This document shows positions 60,401 through 64,000 of a stretch of 64,000 nucleotides of DNA, in pieces. Each line of letters starts with the position of its first letter. The stretch's first letter is position 1. Source of the stretch: Trichobilharzia szidati (Eukaryota > Platyhelminthes > Trematoda > Strigeidida > Schistosomatidae); contig OX235279.1 in assembly GCA_944472155.2 (NCBI GenBank), positions 175,439,868 to 175,503,867 of the forward strand, in the 5' to 3' direction. The translations under genes and the position numbers were made by a program. The notes beneath the pieces are model-generated. The model saw only the letters and a program-made list of their open reading frames with translations. It was not told the DNA's origin and ran no database searches.

Positions 60401-61081
60401 CGAGCACTGTACCGATTTGCCACCGGCGTACCTATCTATAGTTTATTAAGAAAGAATTGCTAATGAATAAATTTCATTTCTTTTCTAATCAGCCAATTTT
60501 TTGGTTAGCAAGTATTAGCTTATCATAAAGCAGCAACCTGACTGACGCCCATCGACCCGTGACGAACGTCTTCACCTGTCTATATTATATTATGCATCTA
60601 TACTTTTCTTTCTCAGTCACCTTAGACACTGGATTACATATAAATCTGTATGAGAAGGTTTGGGGTTCATCATGCGAAAAAGAGATTAACAAGAAGTTTG
60701 TACATCTCCCTAGATAAATCTCCACTTATTAGGGTTTACAAAAAGTCTTTTACGATCGACAAGCTTATCGTATATTAATTATTTAAGTGGTTGGTCACTG
60801 TCTTTTAGGAGTATGCTAAAGACACTCAAAAAAAAAAATCGTCTGGTCTAAATCATTTTTATTTTCCAGCTTTGATTTAAATACACTATTGTACATAGCA
60901 GACAGTTTAAATGGAACAAAGCATGAACATTTGAAAGCACTATTCGGTGAAGACTATGTATGGATATTCACACCGTCTACCATGAGTTCTCTGAATGTTG
61001 CACACAGTCAAGACAAAGAATCCGAGGATAATAATGTCCTAGCAGAATCAACAATGTTTAAAAAAATCCCTGGAATGTTTG
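26537..61081 (+). CDS. Ionotropic glutamate receptor (NMDA GluN2-like) subunit, 5' four coding exons, partial
   Basis: Four exons (26537-27412, 46740-46942, 50064-50231, 60870-61081) join without a stop into 486 residues plus one base. The order is: signal peptide (residues 1 to about 21), a Ser/Thr/Pro-rich insert (about 138-164), then a bilobed periplasmic-binding-like amino-terminal domain. Segments such as NPLVMQNEICKEF, GIPSITWLP, FMQAYKWNLVVMVYD, ARVIIFNGNVFDLNTLLYIA and EDYVWIFTP match the pattern of GluN2 amino-terminal domains as I know them (NP..ICDLL, an EEYDW-like helix, a YxWI strand). In the family this extracellular domain controls assembly and modulator binding of a glutamate-gated cation channel at the cell surface. 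The channel and ligand-binding parts lie beyond the right edge. The domain is longer than the usual roughly 390 residues because of the low-complexity insert. A kainate/delta-type receptor or another ANF-receptor-fold protein is possible but less likely. Splice phases (0, 2, 2, 1) are mutually consistent. Confidence 0.75.
27482..27795 (+). repeat. Sm-alpha-like hammerhead repeat, full length
   Basis: Begins about 70 bp after exon 1. Left flank block, head with A box and B box (GGGTTCGAGC), core 27701-27752: CATCCAG stem, box ATGATGA (A instead of C3), stem II GTCC/GGAC, GAAAT, GCGCGTTGTCC. An extra TTG sits on the cleavage side compared with GCGCGTCC. Confidence 0.75.
28105..28275 (-). mobile_element. 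SINE-C, 3' body fragment
   Basis: ATTAGATGGTTGAAGGCGAT ... CTTGGACCTAAGTTTCGTGC matches the reverse body of the copy at 29236-29515. The head is missing. Confidence 0.55.
28276..28732. other. Unassigned sequence
   Basis: No supported feature. Confidence 0.3.
28733..29050. mobile_element. SINE-B inverted pair
   Basis: 28733-28945 is a reverse copy (AGAGAACTATTAG, GGGAGTACTGGATGG, tRNA-like head). 28950-29050 is a forward 3' half (GGACAAAACAGCTGACCAGT). Both cores are degenerate. Confidence 0.6.
29236..29515 (-). mobile_element. SINE-C, near full length
   Basis: Reverse copy. Head read in reverse: AATAGCTCAGTGATAACG (A box) and GCGGGTTCGAATCTC (B box). Body includes CTGACTGGTGAGGGCCAACT, then AGCACGAAACCCAGGTCC, which aligns with the SINE-B hammerhead segment. 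Ends near TCAGTCTACAG-type sequence at about 29236. Confidence 0.62.
29516..29934. other. Unassigned sequence
   Basis: No supported feature. Confidence 0.3.
29935..30365 (+). mobile_element. SINE-B, near full length forward copy with inverted 5' end
   Basis: 29943-29980 is a reverse 3' end (ATTGGCTTGTAGAGATTTGA). From about 30020 runs the forward unit: AAGTTGTGACCAGTGGAGTG, GAATTCATGG, damaged head, hammerhead-like segment 30247-30303 (GTACTG ... CAGCTGTCTAGTAC) and tail ending in CCTGTTGAC. Confidence 0.68.
30366..30854. other. Unassigned sequence
   Basis: Short ORFs on both strands, nothing recognised. Confidence 0.3.
30855..31140 (-). repeat. Sm-alpha-like hammerhead repeat, full length
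   Basis: Reverse copy with core 30889-30938. The box reads TCGACGA, stem II is CC/GG with mismatches, GAAAC is kept. Followed by the conserved flank with CCCGTCGATTGATTGAACTG. Confidence 0.72.
31320..31950 (-). mobile_element. RTE LINE, old diverged copy
   Basis: Reverse RTE 3' end and C-terminal region with the same order of landmarks as other copies, heavily mutated. Confidence 0.55.
31985..32545 (-). mobile_element. RTE LINE 3' end, younger copy in tandem
   Basis: GGGTTCCTAGTGGAACATGG 3' end, then reverse coding: VEMDWTLTR, ITNKKLWEQTNKTRTNRTTN, INNKIRIFNTNVKSVSSSIR. Same orientation as the older copy directly to its left. Confidence 0.75.
32546..33234. other. Unassigned sequence
   Basis: No supported feature. 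Confidence 0.3.
33235..34872 (+). mobile_element. RTE LINE, 1.6-kb 3' part, subfamily with broken motif C
   Basis: Forward: LYLNFIDFEKAFNSVDC (RT motif A), NTGLRRVCPLISLMIFLTVV (motif B), then the motif C box disrupted near 33655-33680 by the same extra bases as the 44410 and 63150 copies. Continues to the C-terminus (KKWRWTGRKFKR-like) and 3' end GGAACCCAAGGGAATAATAA at about 34840-34872. Many stops. Confidence 0.78.
34873..35287. other. Unassigned sequence
   Basis: No supported feature. Confidence 0.3.
35288..36140 (-). mobile_element. Penelope-like element, endonuclease half
   Basis: Matches 52718-53560 throughout: end sequence TTTGAATAAGGCATTCAGAA, then (reverse) the C-terminus, a GIY-YIG segment near 35790-35830, and the NGYPxxFI linker near 36080. 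Interrupted by stops; no RT catalytic part. Confidence 0.68.
36141..36964. other. Unassigned AT-rich sequence
   Basis: No supported feature. Confidence 0.3.
36965..37290 (-). mobile_element. SINE-B, full reverse copy
   Basis: 3' end, hammerhead-like segment near 37017-37072 (GGAGTACTGGACAGCTG), head (GTGGTTTGAACCC) and 5' body to about 37265. Head-to-head with the forward copy that follows. Confidence 0.68.
37268..37640 (+). mobile_element. SINE-B, forward copy split inside its hammerhead-like core
   Basis: Forward body runs to GTACTGATG at 37329-37337, is interrupted by a SINE-A2, and resumes at ATGAAGAGTGGC (37525) through GAAACAGCTGTCCAGTACTC to CCTGTAACCAATCAACC. Most of the head is also missing (GGGTCCCGTACTGGG). 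Confidence 0.7.
37338..37524 (+). mobile_element. SINE-A, A2 body, inserted in SINE-B
   Basis: tRNA-like head TGCGTCGGTGGCACATTGGT ... B box GGTTCGATCC ... CGTCGCAC, then the A2 body CCAGATATTTATGGTCTACC ... GGTGTGGAATCAAG. The ATG flanking both ends may be a worn target duplication. Confidence 0.75.
37641..38529. other. Unassigned sequence
   Basis: No supported feature. Confidence 0.3.
38530..39610 (+). mobile_element. RTE LINE, degenerate forward copy
   Basis: Starts in RT motif A/B sequence (VDREVIWRLLQHHGVL). Motif C near 38810-38830 reads EFPDHLC (FADD altered, without the extra bases of its relatives). Continues to ERTNQEPIDQQIFRRKYRWV (39330-39390) and the 3' end near 39600. Confidence 0.68.
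39611..39927. other. Unassigned sequence
   Basis: No supported feature. Confidence 0.3.
39928..40180 (-). repeat. Sm-alpha-like hammerhead repeat, head truncated
   Basis: Flank block with CCCGTCGATTGATTGAACCG, then reverse core 40082-40129: ATGACGA box (A for C3), stem II GTCC/GGAC, GAAAT. Stops in the B-box region. Confidence 0.7.
40181..41040. other. Unassigned; short CT, CA and GACT repeats
   Basis: (CT)n at about 40428-40440, CA-rich run at about 40645-40680, (CTGA)n near 40406-40420. No gene. Confidence 0.35.
41059..42752 (+). mobile_element. Penelope-like element, complete insertion with long inverted ends and 16-bp target duplication
   Basis: Flanked by TGACGGAACTCTATCA (41043-41058) and TGACTGAACTCTATCA (42753-42768). 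The first about 270 bp (from TATAAAAG) recur inverted at 42481-42752 nearly base for base. Forward coding from about 41340: RHPAIQFTLEKESN, KISFLDVQLTRRQQDG, one stop at 41556, then LLENGYPERFITKSM, SVCIYQFTCSFGARYIGRTQ (GIY-YIG, about 41906-41970), NKHLPSSFYKGENRC and FKVIYRIQGNL. The RT catalytic half is absent, so it is 5'-truncated yet has both ends. 42331-42580 is an imperfect tandem repeat of about 125 bp. Confidence 0.85.
42769..42960 (+). mobile_element. SINE-C, forward copy, target of the PLE insertion
   Basis: AATAGCCCAATGGTAACATC (A box), a decayed B box, AGAAGGGAGATGAGTGTTCC and GCAGATACGCCTTGCTGACT align with the reverse of 29236-29515. The PLE target ACTGAACTCTATCAGTTGAG matches sequence bordering the 29236 copy. 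Confidence 0.58.
42961..43284. other. Unassigned sequence
   Basis: No supported feature. Confidence 0.3.
43588..44800 (-). mobile_element. RTE LINE, best preserved RT of the broken-motif-C subfamily
   Basis: AT-rich tail, 3' end GGGTTCCTAGTGGAACATAG, reverse C-terminus (VEMDWTLAEES), then ORF 44412-44762: LYLNFIDFEKAFDSVEREVI (motif A), GVRQGCLLSPMIFLTVV (motif B), ending NLEDLDFGRG-stop exactly at motif C, where FADD should be. Upstream sequence ends near 44800. Confidence 0.8.
44885..45135 (-). repeat. Sm-alpha-like hammerhead repeat, full length
   Basis: Reverse copy; core 44922-44974 with box ATTGCGA, stem II GTCC/GGAC, GAAAT, and GCGCGTTGTCC as in 27482 and 55350. Head and right flank present. 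Confidence 0.72.
45411..45739. other. Unassigned sequence
   Basis: No supported feature. Confidence 0.3.
45740..46530 (-). mobile_element. Penelope-like element, endonuclease half, near exon 2
   Basis: Reverse ORF from about 46517: MCIYQFTCSCGAEFIGRTMR (GIY-YIG, with FIG for YIG), QLGKRVRGHYPAWLVKGDQK, HLANSGHSAPFEKSFKVIYK (after a frameshift), AGTLAIQNLKPTLC. The reverse terminal motif is at 45752-45805. Broken off 200 bp before exon 2. Confidence 0.72.
46531..46739. other. Intron 1 end, unique sequence
   Basis: Pyrimidine-rich tract and acceptor for exon 2. Confidence 0.5.
46740..46942 (+). CDS. Receptor exon 2 (amino-terminal domain, lobe crossing)
   Basis: It begins after TTTCAACTAG (acceptor AG at 46738-46739) and ends before GTAAGTG at 46943. 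It encodes residues 293-359 and two bases of residue 360: LDDSQLAIRLEPLTWHVARG, then a stretch with YKWNLVVMVYD. The helix followed by W and a beta strand corresponds to the linker/second-lobe entry of glutamate receptor amino-terminal domains. A decayed Penelope-like element ends about 200 bp upstream of the acceptor. Confidence 0.85.
47093..47455 (-). mobile_element. SINE-B, near full length reverse copy
   Basis: AAGTATTGGTTTGTAGGGAT 3' end, hammerhead-like segment near 47180-47236 (GGAGTACTGAACAGCTG), head (GTGGCTCAAACCC), GTGAATTCTAACC and 5' end near CGACTTCCCACTAGAA. Confidence 0.7.
47456..48302. other. Unassigned intronic sequence
   Basis: No supported feature. Confidence 0.3.
48303..48520 (+). 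mobile_element. SINE-A, A1 body
   Basis: Head with GGTTCGATCA B box and a small deletion, body with GGCTAGCAACCCATCCTGTA and tail GGGAACGTGAAGGAATAAAA. Confidence 0.72.
48555..48915 (+). mobile_element. RTE LINE C-terminal fragment
   Basis: Forward copy of the conserved C-terminal stretch (ERSS-NLFAQQLF-RN-RWIGHILRKLLGEIKRQAM by similarity, with stops), no tail. Confidence 0.6.
48916..49277. other. Unassigned intronic sequence
   Basis: No supported feature. Confidence 0.3.
49278..49490 (-). mobile_element. SINE-A, A1 body, head truncated
   Basis: Reverse copy with full body and tail; the head loses its outer part after the B box (GGATCGAACTCCG on +). Confidence 0.68.
49772..49970 (+). mobile_element. 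SINE-A, A1 body
   Basis: Head GTGCGTCGGTGGCACAGCGA, B box GGTTCGATCTCC, body to ACTTCAAAGCC; tail missing. Ends about 95 bp before exon 3. Confidence 0.7.
50064..50231 (+). CDS. Receptor exon 3 (amino-terminal domain)
   Basis: Acceptor TTCGTCTTACAG ends at 50063; donor GTAAGT begins at 50232. The exon completes residue 360 (E), encodes 361-415 and gives two bases of residue 416. It contains two cysteines (in FFECIDALL and REIRPCLEP) and ends in the strand RADARVIIFNGNV, which in the family leads into the AxxY/F helix encoded by the next exon. It lies between SINE-A copies at about 49970 and 50578. Confidence 0.87.
50578..50808 (+). mobile_element. SINE-A, A1 body, full length
   Basis: Well preserved head (GTGTCGGTGGCACAGCGGTA as A box, GGTTCGATCCCC as B box), full body and tail GAGGAACATAAAGGAATACA. 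Confidence 0.75.
51229..51452 (-). mobile_element. SINE-A, A1 body, inside PLE left end
   Basis: Reverse copy, complete from tail (TACGTTCCCAGTGG) to head end (CCGCTGTCCCAGTGACGTG). Confidence 0.72.
51715..52216 (-). mobile_element. Solo LTR with 4-bp target duplication
   Basis: 502 bp starting TG and ending CA, flanked by GTAA at 51711-51714 and 52217-52220. It interrupts the PLE reading right after DDTLIV. A TATAA-like box (reverse TATATAATG near 52173) suggests transcription on the minus strand. Internal retrotransposon genes absent. Related sequence at 1055-1537. Confidence 0.7.
52690..54210 (-). mobile_element. Penelope-like element nested in another PLE
   Basis: End motif TTTGAATAAGGCATTTAGAA at 52721. 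Reverse coding from the right: LYKRYVDATLTIG (motif C, second Asp replaced by Ala, about 54125-54165), NIQVTTELEWKDKLRLLEIT, LLANGYPENFITYHSKERPH, THIYIGRTNRMFECRRKEHV (GIY-YIG) and HLLMSGHKINIDDCFAI. Split by an RTE at 53810-54076. Confidence 0.75.
53810..54076 (+). mobile_element. RTE LINE 3' end inserted in nested PLE, 9-bp target duplication
   Basis: ATTAAAGAG at 53801-53809 and 54077-54085. Forward RTE end: WERTYQEPIVKQIGRKKWRW-like coding, then CTGAAGCCTTATGTTCCTGT 3' end and an AT-rich tail. Confidence 0.8.
54391..54617. other. Unassigned intronic sequence
   Basis: No supported feature. Confidence 0.3.
54618..54742 (+). mobile_element. SINE-A 3' part
   Basis: A1 body from the middle to the tail GGAACGTAAAGGAATGAG; head absent. 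Confidence 0.6.
54812..55026 (+). CDS. Unrecognised short ORF with C-terminal hydrophobic segment
   Basis: 71 codons with a true ATG. Begins MDGRPLVEKHEKKLVNMDAK and ends with a run of about 20 hydrophobic residues (YSLVFHVLLCLVLTITTV) just before the stop. It does not match any repeat family in this window. It could be a chance ORF, a remnant of a gene with a tail anchor, or part of an unknown element. No splice evidence. Weak. Confidence 0.15.
55090..55330 (-). mobile_element. RTE LINE 3' end
   Basis: AT-rich tail at about 55092-55105 and roughly 220 bp of diverged RTE 3' end in reverse. Confidence 0.62.
55350..55645 (-). repeat. Sm-alpha-like hammerhead repeat, full length
   Basis: Reverse copy, core 55382-55434: box ATGACGA (A for C3), stem II GTCC/GGAC with CAAATA loop, GAAAT, GCGCGTTGTCC and CTGGATTCC. 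Head (ACGAGATCCACC on + at the 5' side) and flank block complete. Confidence 0.78.
55715..55862 (+). mobile_element. SINE-A 3' part
   Basis: A1 body from CACTAAGCCAGCAATAAGAC to the tail AGGAACATAAAGCAATTAAA; head missing. Confidence 0.65.
55858..56092 (-). mobile_element. RTE LINE internal fragment
   Basis: Reverse: NKIRIFSIHVKSILLCVLET and RKARKTFIHLKSVRKSLS, the segment before the C-terminal WIGH region. No tail. Confidence 0.62.
56115..56369 (+). pseudogene. Unrecognised protein-like segment, possible gene remnant
   Basis: Forward frame, open through RMQVLTRSRTGLDDILYYHK, VMQSQNKMLLFHIHLSLSQL, GHGSFYQPPTDLHTQSNEHA to a TAG at 56367. Just after it, in the next frame, EDALKIDSSGESKLIDY and an Asn run continue to a TAA at about 56462. 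Residue make-up is more gene-like than the surrounding frames, and no repeat here matches. No convincing splice acceptor. It may be a broken gene fragment. Function unknown. Confidence 0.25.
56463..57307. other. Unassigned intronic sequence
   Basis: CAG/CAGAAG-rich stretch near 56505-56535 and an A-run at about 56738-56747. Otherwise nothing. Confidence 0.3.
57308..57500 (+). mobile_element. SINE-A, A2 body
   Basis: Head (GTGGCACAGCGGTTAGGACT; B box GGTTCGATCCC), then A2 body with GCTACCGATATCACATGCTG, AAAATTCCATACTTGTACCA, GGTGTGGAATCAAGCTGTAA and an A-rich tail. Confidence 0.75.
57501..57677. other. Unassigned intronic sequence
   Basis: No supported feature; could be diverged upstream LINE sequence. 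Confidence 0.3.
57678..59365 (+). mobile_element. YADD-type LINE, best copy, 5'-truncated
   Basis: Open frame from 57678 to 58601. FVKYADDLTVS (RT motif C, about 57830-57865, both Asp present), LNGLMLNPSRCQTIDFSF, YLGLVLSSDLTWTSHF, SCILPILLYCSPLVFPG and ARVLSDRDNVKRENYDLLCC at the end. Before motif C a frameshift near 57795 separates CFMAPNLLPYF (motif B region) from the rest; earlier RT motifs and endonuclease are missing. A 740-bp 3' UTR ends with GCTGAAAATTCCACACTGTA and a short ATT tail. This layout suits a CR1/Jockey-like family; exact clade not decided. Confidence 0.8.
59475..59910. mobile_element. SINE-B inverted pair
   Basis: 59478-59635 reverse copy from 3' end to head. 59640-59900 forward copy with head (GGGTTCAAGCC B box) and hammerhead-like segment 59807-59858 (GTACTGATGAGGA, GTCCCAAACTAGGA, GAAACAGCTGTCCA). 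Confidence 0.65.
59911..60202. other. Unassigned intronic sequence
   Basis: No supported feature. Confidence 0.3.
60203..60432 (-). mobile_element. SINE-A, A1 body, full length
   Basis: Reverse: tail TTTATTCCTTTACG, body, head with GGATCGAACCC on + and CCGATTTGCCACCGGCG end. Confidence 0.74.
60433..60868. other. Unassigned intronic sequence
   Basis: No supported feature; pyrimidine-rich end belongs to the exon 4 acceptor. Confidence 0.3.
60870..61081 (+). CDS. Receptor exon 4 (amino-terminal domain)
   Basis: Acceptor ATTTTCCAG ends at 60869; donor GTAAGT begins at 61082. The exon completes residue 416 (V) and encodes 417-486 plus one base. It reads FDLNTLLYIADSL, a hydrophilic turn, then EDYVWIFTPSTM, which matches the GYxWI(V)P strand of NMDA-type amino-terminal domains. 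The acidic, Asn/Ser-rich stretch after it is likely a surface loop. The next exon lies outside the window. Confidence 0.87.
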
Positions 61082-61144
61082 GTAAGTTTTGGCGGCATGT
61101 CCGTGCATTATCACTATTTATACAAATATATTTTCTATAGTTTG

Positions 61145-61500
61145 GTTTATAAGGATTAGTTATGTTTTACGAGTTGATCACGGACTGATATCAGTTAGAG
61201 AACCATTGAAAACCAGGGAGTACTGGACAGCTGCTGTTTCATCCTAGTTTAGGAATCATCGGCAGTACGCACCCACCACACGGGTTCGAACCCAGGACCT
61301 TCTGGTTACCAGGCAAGCTCGTACACCATTCAGCCACTGGGACCCGATTCAATGGCTCATGAATTCTAACTTCTACCAATTGGTGATTTTAGCGCGACCC
61401 CAACCACTGTCGTTGGTGGGACATCCATCCACACACGTGACATCTAATTGGACCTCACTGTTCACGACTTCTCACTAGAACTCCAGGAAGCTCCAACCTA
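61145..61500 (-). mobile_element. SINE-B, full reverse copy
   Basis: 3' end (ACGAGTTGATCACGGACTGA), hammerhead-like segment near 61217-61273 (GGGAGTACTGGACAGCTG), clean head (CGGGTTCGAACCCAGG), 5' body to TTCTCACTAGAACTCC. Lies about 65 bp after exon 4. Confidence 0.7.
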
Positions 61501-61574
61501 TATCAAGTCACTAGCGAGCATCAGATTTACTTTTAAATATTAAAAGGTTTATTTGAAGATAATGCATTTTATTT

Positions 61575-61770
61575 ATTTTATTTTATTTTATTACAGCTTG
61601 ATTCCACACCATATTTTTGGTACAAGTATGGAATTTTCAACGTGTGATATCGGTAGCTCAAATTTAGCAGGCCGACCAAAGATATCAGGTGTGCATCGGC
61701 CAGGGATCGAACCCTGGACCATGTGCATAGTCAGCGAGCGTCATAACCTCTGTGTCAACGACGCACACAA
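61575..61770 (-). mobile_element. SINE-A, A2 body
   Basis: Reverse: (TTTTA)n tail, GCTTGATTCCACACCAT, TTGGTACAAGTATGGAATTT, then head with GGATCGAACCCTGG and GACGCAC. Confidence 0.73.
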
Positions 61771-62499
61771 TGGGAGGACCGTGAGGTCTCCCAGTGACAA
61801 AACTACACACCCGACAGTACTCAGTTAGGGTCCGTGGGTCACGAGTTTCAACCCACAGAGCATTCTTGATCATCCTGAACTCGGCATCAGGAGTAATTAT
61901 TCGCTGGATAGGTGTGATCAGTCTTATTTTTAACAAATATTTCATATTAGAATGAAAGATTTGCACAATCACAATAGCAAAGCTTTATTTCAGACACTTA
62001 ATGTACACAGTACAGAAGATTTTGGCATATTTAGTTCCAAAAAAACCCCTCTTCATACAGGATTCACAAGTAAAGTAATAATCTGAAGTATATCGTGTGA
62101 CGTAGTGTTGCTGTGTATGAAGACAGAACCAATTCTGCACAGTTATTCTTAATTTCTTTCAAAACGCCCGCAAGATCATGTAGTGATCAGTTGATATAAT
62201 TGCATGGTTATAACAATAAGAAACGCAGAAGAGTTTAAGCATTTGATGGATGGAAATTCCGGTAGCACAGTGATTTAAGCAGGTCTCCATATAATTTAAA
62301 CAACGTCATGCGAGCCTGGCAACACTGAACTGCCTTCATAGTTTAATTTACACTTATTTACAATCTGTAATTACCTTTAAGTTATATTTGTTGAATTTGG
62401 TTTTCGTTACTCTGGAGATTCTGTATACCTGTTCAAGGTGTATCTTCCGATATCAGGTGAATTGCTTTCTAACTCTTTTGATAGTGTGCGGCATATTTG
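61771..62499. other. Unassigned intronic sequence
   Basis: A tRNA-like GAGTTTCAACCCACAG near 61850 is too little to call. Nothing else. Confidence 0.3.
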
Positions 62500-64000
62500 C
62501 TGTCGCCATTATTGCAAAAGGTTTGGAAGGAGGGAAAGGTGCCTATTGACTGGAAGAAAGGCTGGCTACCTTGTCAAACTACCAAAGAACAGCTGCTGAC
62601 GCCTGTGCAAGAACTAGCACAATATCATGCTCTTGTCCATGCCAAGGAAAATAATACGTCACGTGATCCTGAAGAGAATAAAGGATGCACTGGATACAGA
62701 ACTCCAACCACCGGAACAAGCTGGCTGGATTCAAGTAGGGCAAATCATACGCAGATCGAATTGCAACTCTACGCGTCGTCACTGTCATCGAACACAGCAT
62801 AGAATGACAGTCAAATATCAACCTCAGCTTCATCGACCTTGAAGAGACCTTCGACAGTTAACGTTAACCGAGAGGTTATTTGATAACTACTCCAACACTA
62901 CGGAGTGCAGCGCCGAAAAATCCTTATCAAACTCATTCAACCACAGCTATATGACAATGGCATGCGTCAAGTGACGCACAACGGAAAACTTAGTGAAGTC
63001 TCTGAGATGAAGACGAGACTGAGGCAAGACTGCCTGTCTATTATCGCCAGAAATGATATTCTTAATACTGGTAGACTGGATTATGCTTCGGAGAGTGATA
63101 GAGGAGTGAGAATTCAAGAATAAGCTGTACCGATAAGAAAACTGCAGAAGATCTGGATTTCGCGCGTGGTTGATTTGTGTTTACTGTCACACAAACTCGA
63201 AGACTTGCAGGCGGAAACCAAGAAACTGACTGAAGAAGCAGGCAGTGAAGACAGGACTTGAAGTAAACCCATAGAAGTTGGAAGTGATGAAGATACTCAG
63301 ATATGGACAGCAACCAGCACCAATCACTATCAACCAAAGGGAAAGAAGCAAGGTTTCAACCACAACCAACAGAACGGAGGAAGATTTCAAAGCCAGCCAC
63401 CCAATCACCCAGAATTGGAGAGGCAAGATACGCACGTCTTCATCAACCTGAAACCAAGTTGGAAATATTCTGCACTAACTAACCCAGCATACACAACATG
63501 ATTCTGATTTTCAGTACAAACGCGAAGTCAGTCAGTCGGTTCTTCTATATGCGTCAGAAACTTGAACTGCCCGTGTTTCACTGGAAGCATTCCCAACAGG
63601 CTACTGAAGAAATTTATCGACGGCCACCTATACTCGCTGGCTCCATACTGAAGATCAAATGACTGGCCCACCGGCTAGATAAAAAGAATCAGCAACAAGA
63701 AACTCTGGATGGCTGGCTGATTGATCAACAATTATGTAGGAGAAAATGGAGATGGATGGATTGGGCACACACTGAGGAGGCCATCGAATGACATCGCGTG
63801 CAATGCAGGCCTTCATCACTCGAGTGGAATCCCAATAGGTCGTTGGTGTGAGGGTGACATGGAAGAGATTGTGTGGTGACCAGTAGGAGATTAGAGATGA
63901 GATTATGGTGAATCGTGGAGTGAGCCAGCTGAAGAGGACAGCAGAGAAGGGAAGAAAGTGGAGATGTGTTACTGAAGCTGTGTATTCCACTCGGAATCCA
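62500..64000 (+). mobile_element. RTE LINE, subfamily with broken motif C, cut by window edge
   Basis: Forward: EGKVPIDWKKGWL (upstream RT), ELQPPEQAGWI, then motif A and B remnants (IDLEETFDS; LRQDCL), motif C disrupted at about 63150-63170 with the same extra bases as the 33655 and 44410 copies. C-terminus and 3' end run to CACTCGGAATCCA at 64000. Confidence 0.78.

Larger units (their letters stand above)
50232..60869 (+). other. Intron 3 of the receptor gene, 10,638 bp
   Basis: GTAAGT donor, TTTCCAG acceptor. Includes the 51120-54390 insertion nest and a YADD LINE. Confidence 0.85.

Noticed and set aside
1..64000. CRISPR array, bacterial operon or phage signals
   Set aside because: No regularly spaced short repeats with unique spacers, no operons, and splice-type gene structure; the window is eukaryotic.

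Overview
The window looks like a repeat-choked stretch of a blood-fluke (Schistosoma-type trematode) genome. The evidence is the mix of repeats: Sm-alpha-like hammerhead ribozyme repeats, RTE-type and YADD-type non-LTR retrotransposons, many Penelope-like elements (PLEs), tRNA-headed SINEs, AT-rich unique sequence and very long introns. Species cannot be decided from sequence alone.

One host protein gene is visible, on the + strand. Four coding exons (26537-27412, 46740-46942, 50064-50231, 60870-61081) join in frame into 486 residues of a secreted amino-terminal domain that resembles ionotropic glutamate receptors, closest to NMDA GluN2-type subunits. The gene runs off the right edge inside an intron; the ligand-binding and channel domains are not in the window. 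Intron 1 is 19.3 kb and appears to use a GC-AG splice pair. Introns 2 (3.1 kb), 3 (10.6 kb) and 4 (over 2.9 kb) are mostly filled with mobile elements.

Layout: 1-26470 is gene-free upstream sequence made of RTE tails, PLE fragments, two YADD LINE copies, Sm-alpha repeats and SINEs. 26471-61081 is the receptor gene with its repeat-filled introns. 61082-64000 is intron 4, ending in an RTE copy cut by the window edge.

Recurring repeat families: (1) RTE LINEs, both strands, mostly 5'-truncated 3' ends with a short AT-rich tail. (2) PLEs with an RT domain and a C-terminal GIY-YIG-like segment, nearly all flanked by inverted copies of their own ends; the best (41059-42752) has a 16-bp target duplication. 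(3) A YADD-box LINE with a TTA-rich tail. (4) SINE-A, one tRNA-like head with at least three different bodies, one of which resembles the LINE 3' end. (5) SINE-B, tRNA-like head plus a hammerhead-like fold, often in head-to-head inverted pairs. (6) SINE-C, tRNA-like head plus a weaker hammerhead-like module. (7) Sm-alpha-like repeats with hammerhead cores, mostly mutated at invariant positions; only the copy near 6161-6212 keeps the whole box.

The most interesting signals are the GC-AG junction in a channel gene, the hammerhead-like module shared by three short repeat families, families that seem to have spread after losing a reverse-transcriptase catalytic residue, and a multi-level nest of insertions at 51120-54390.
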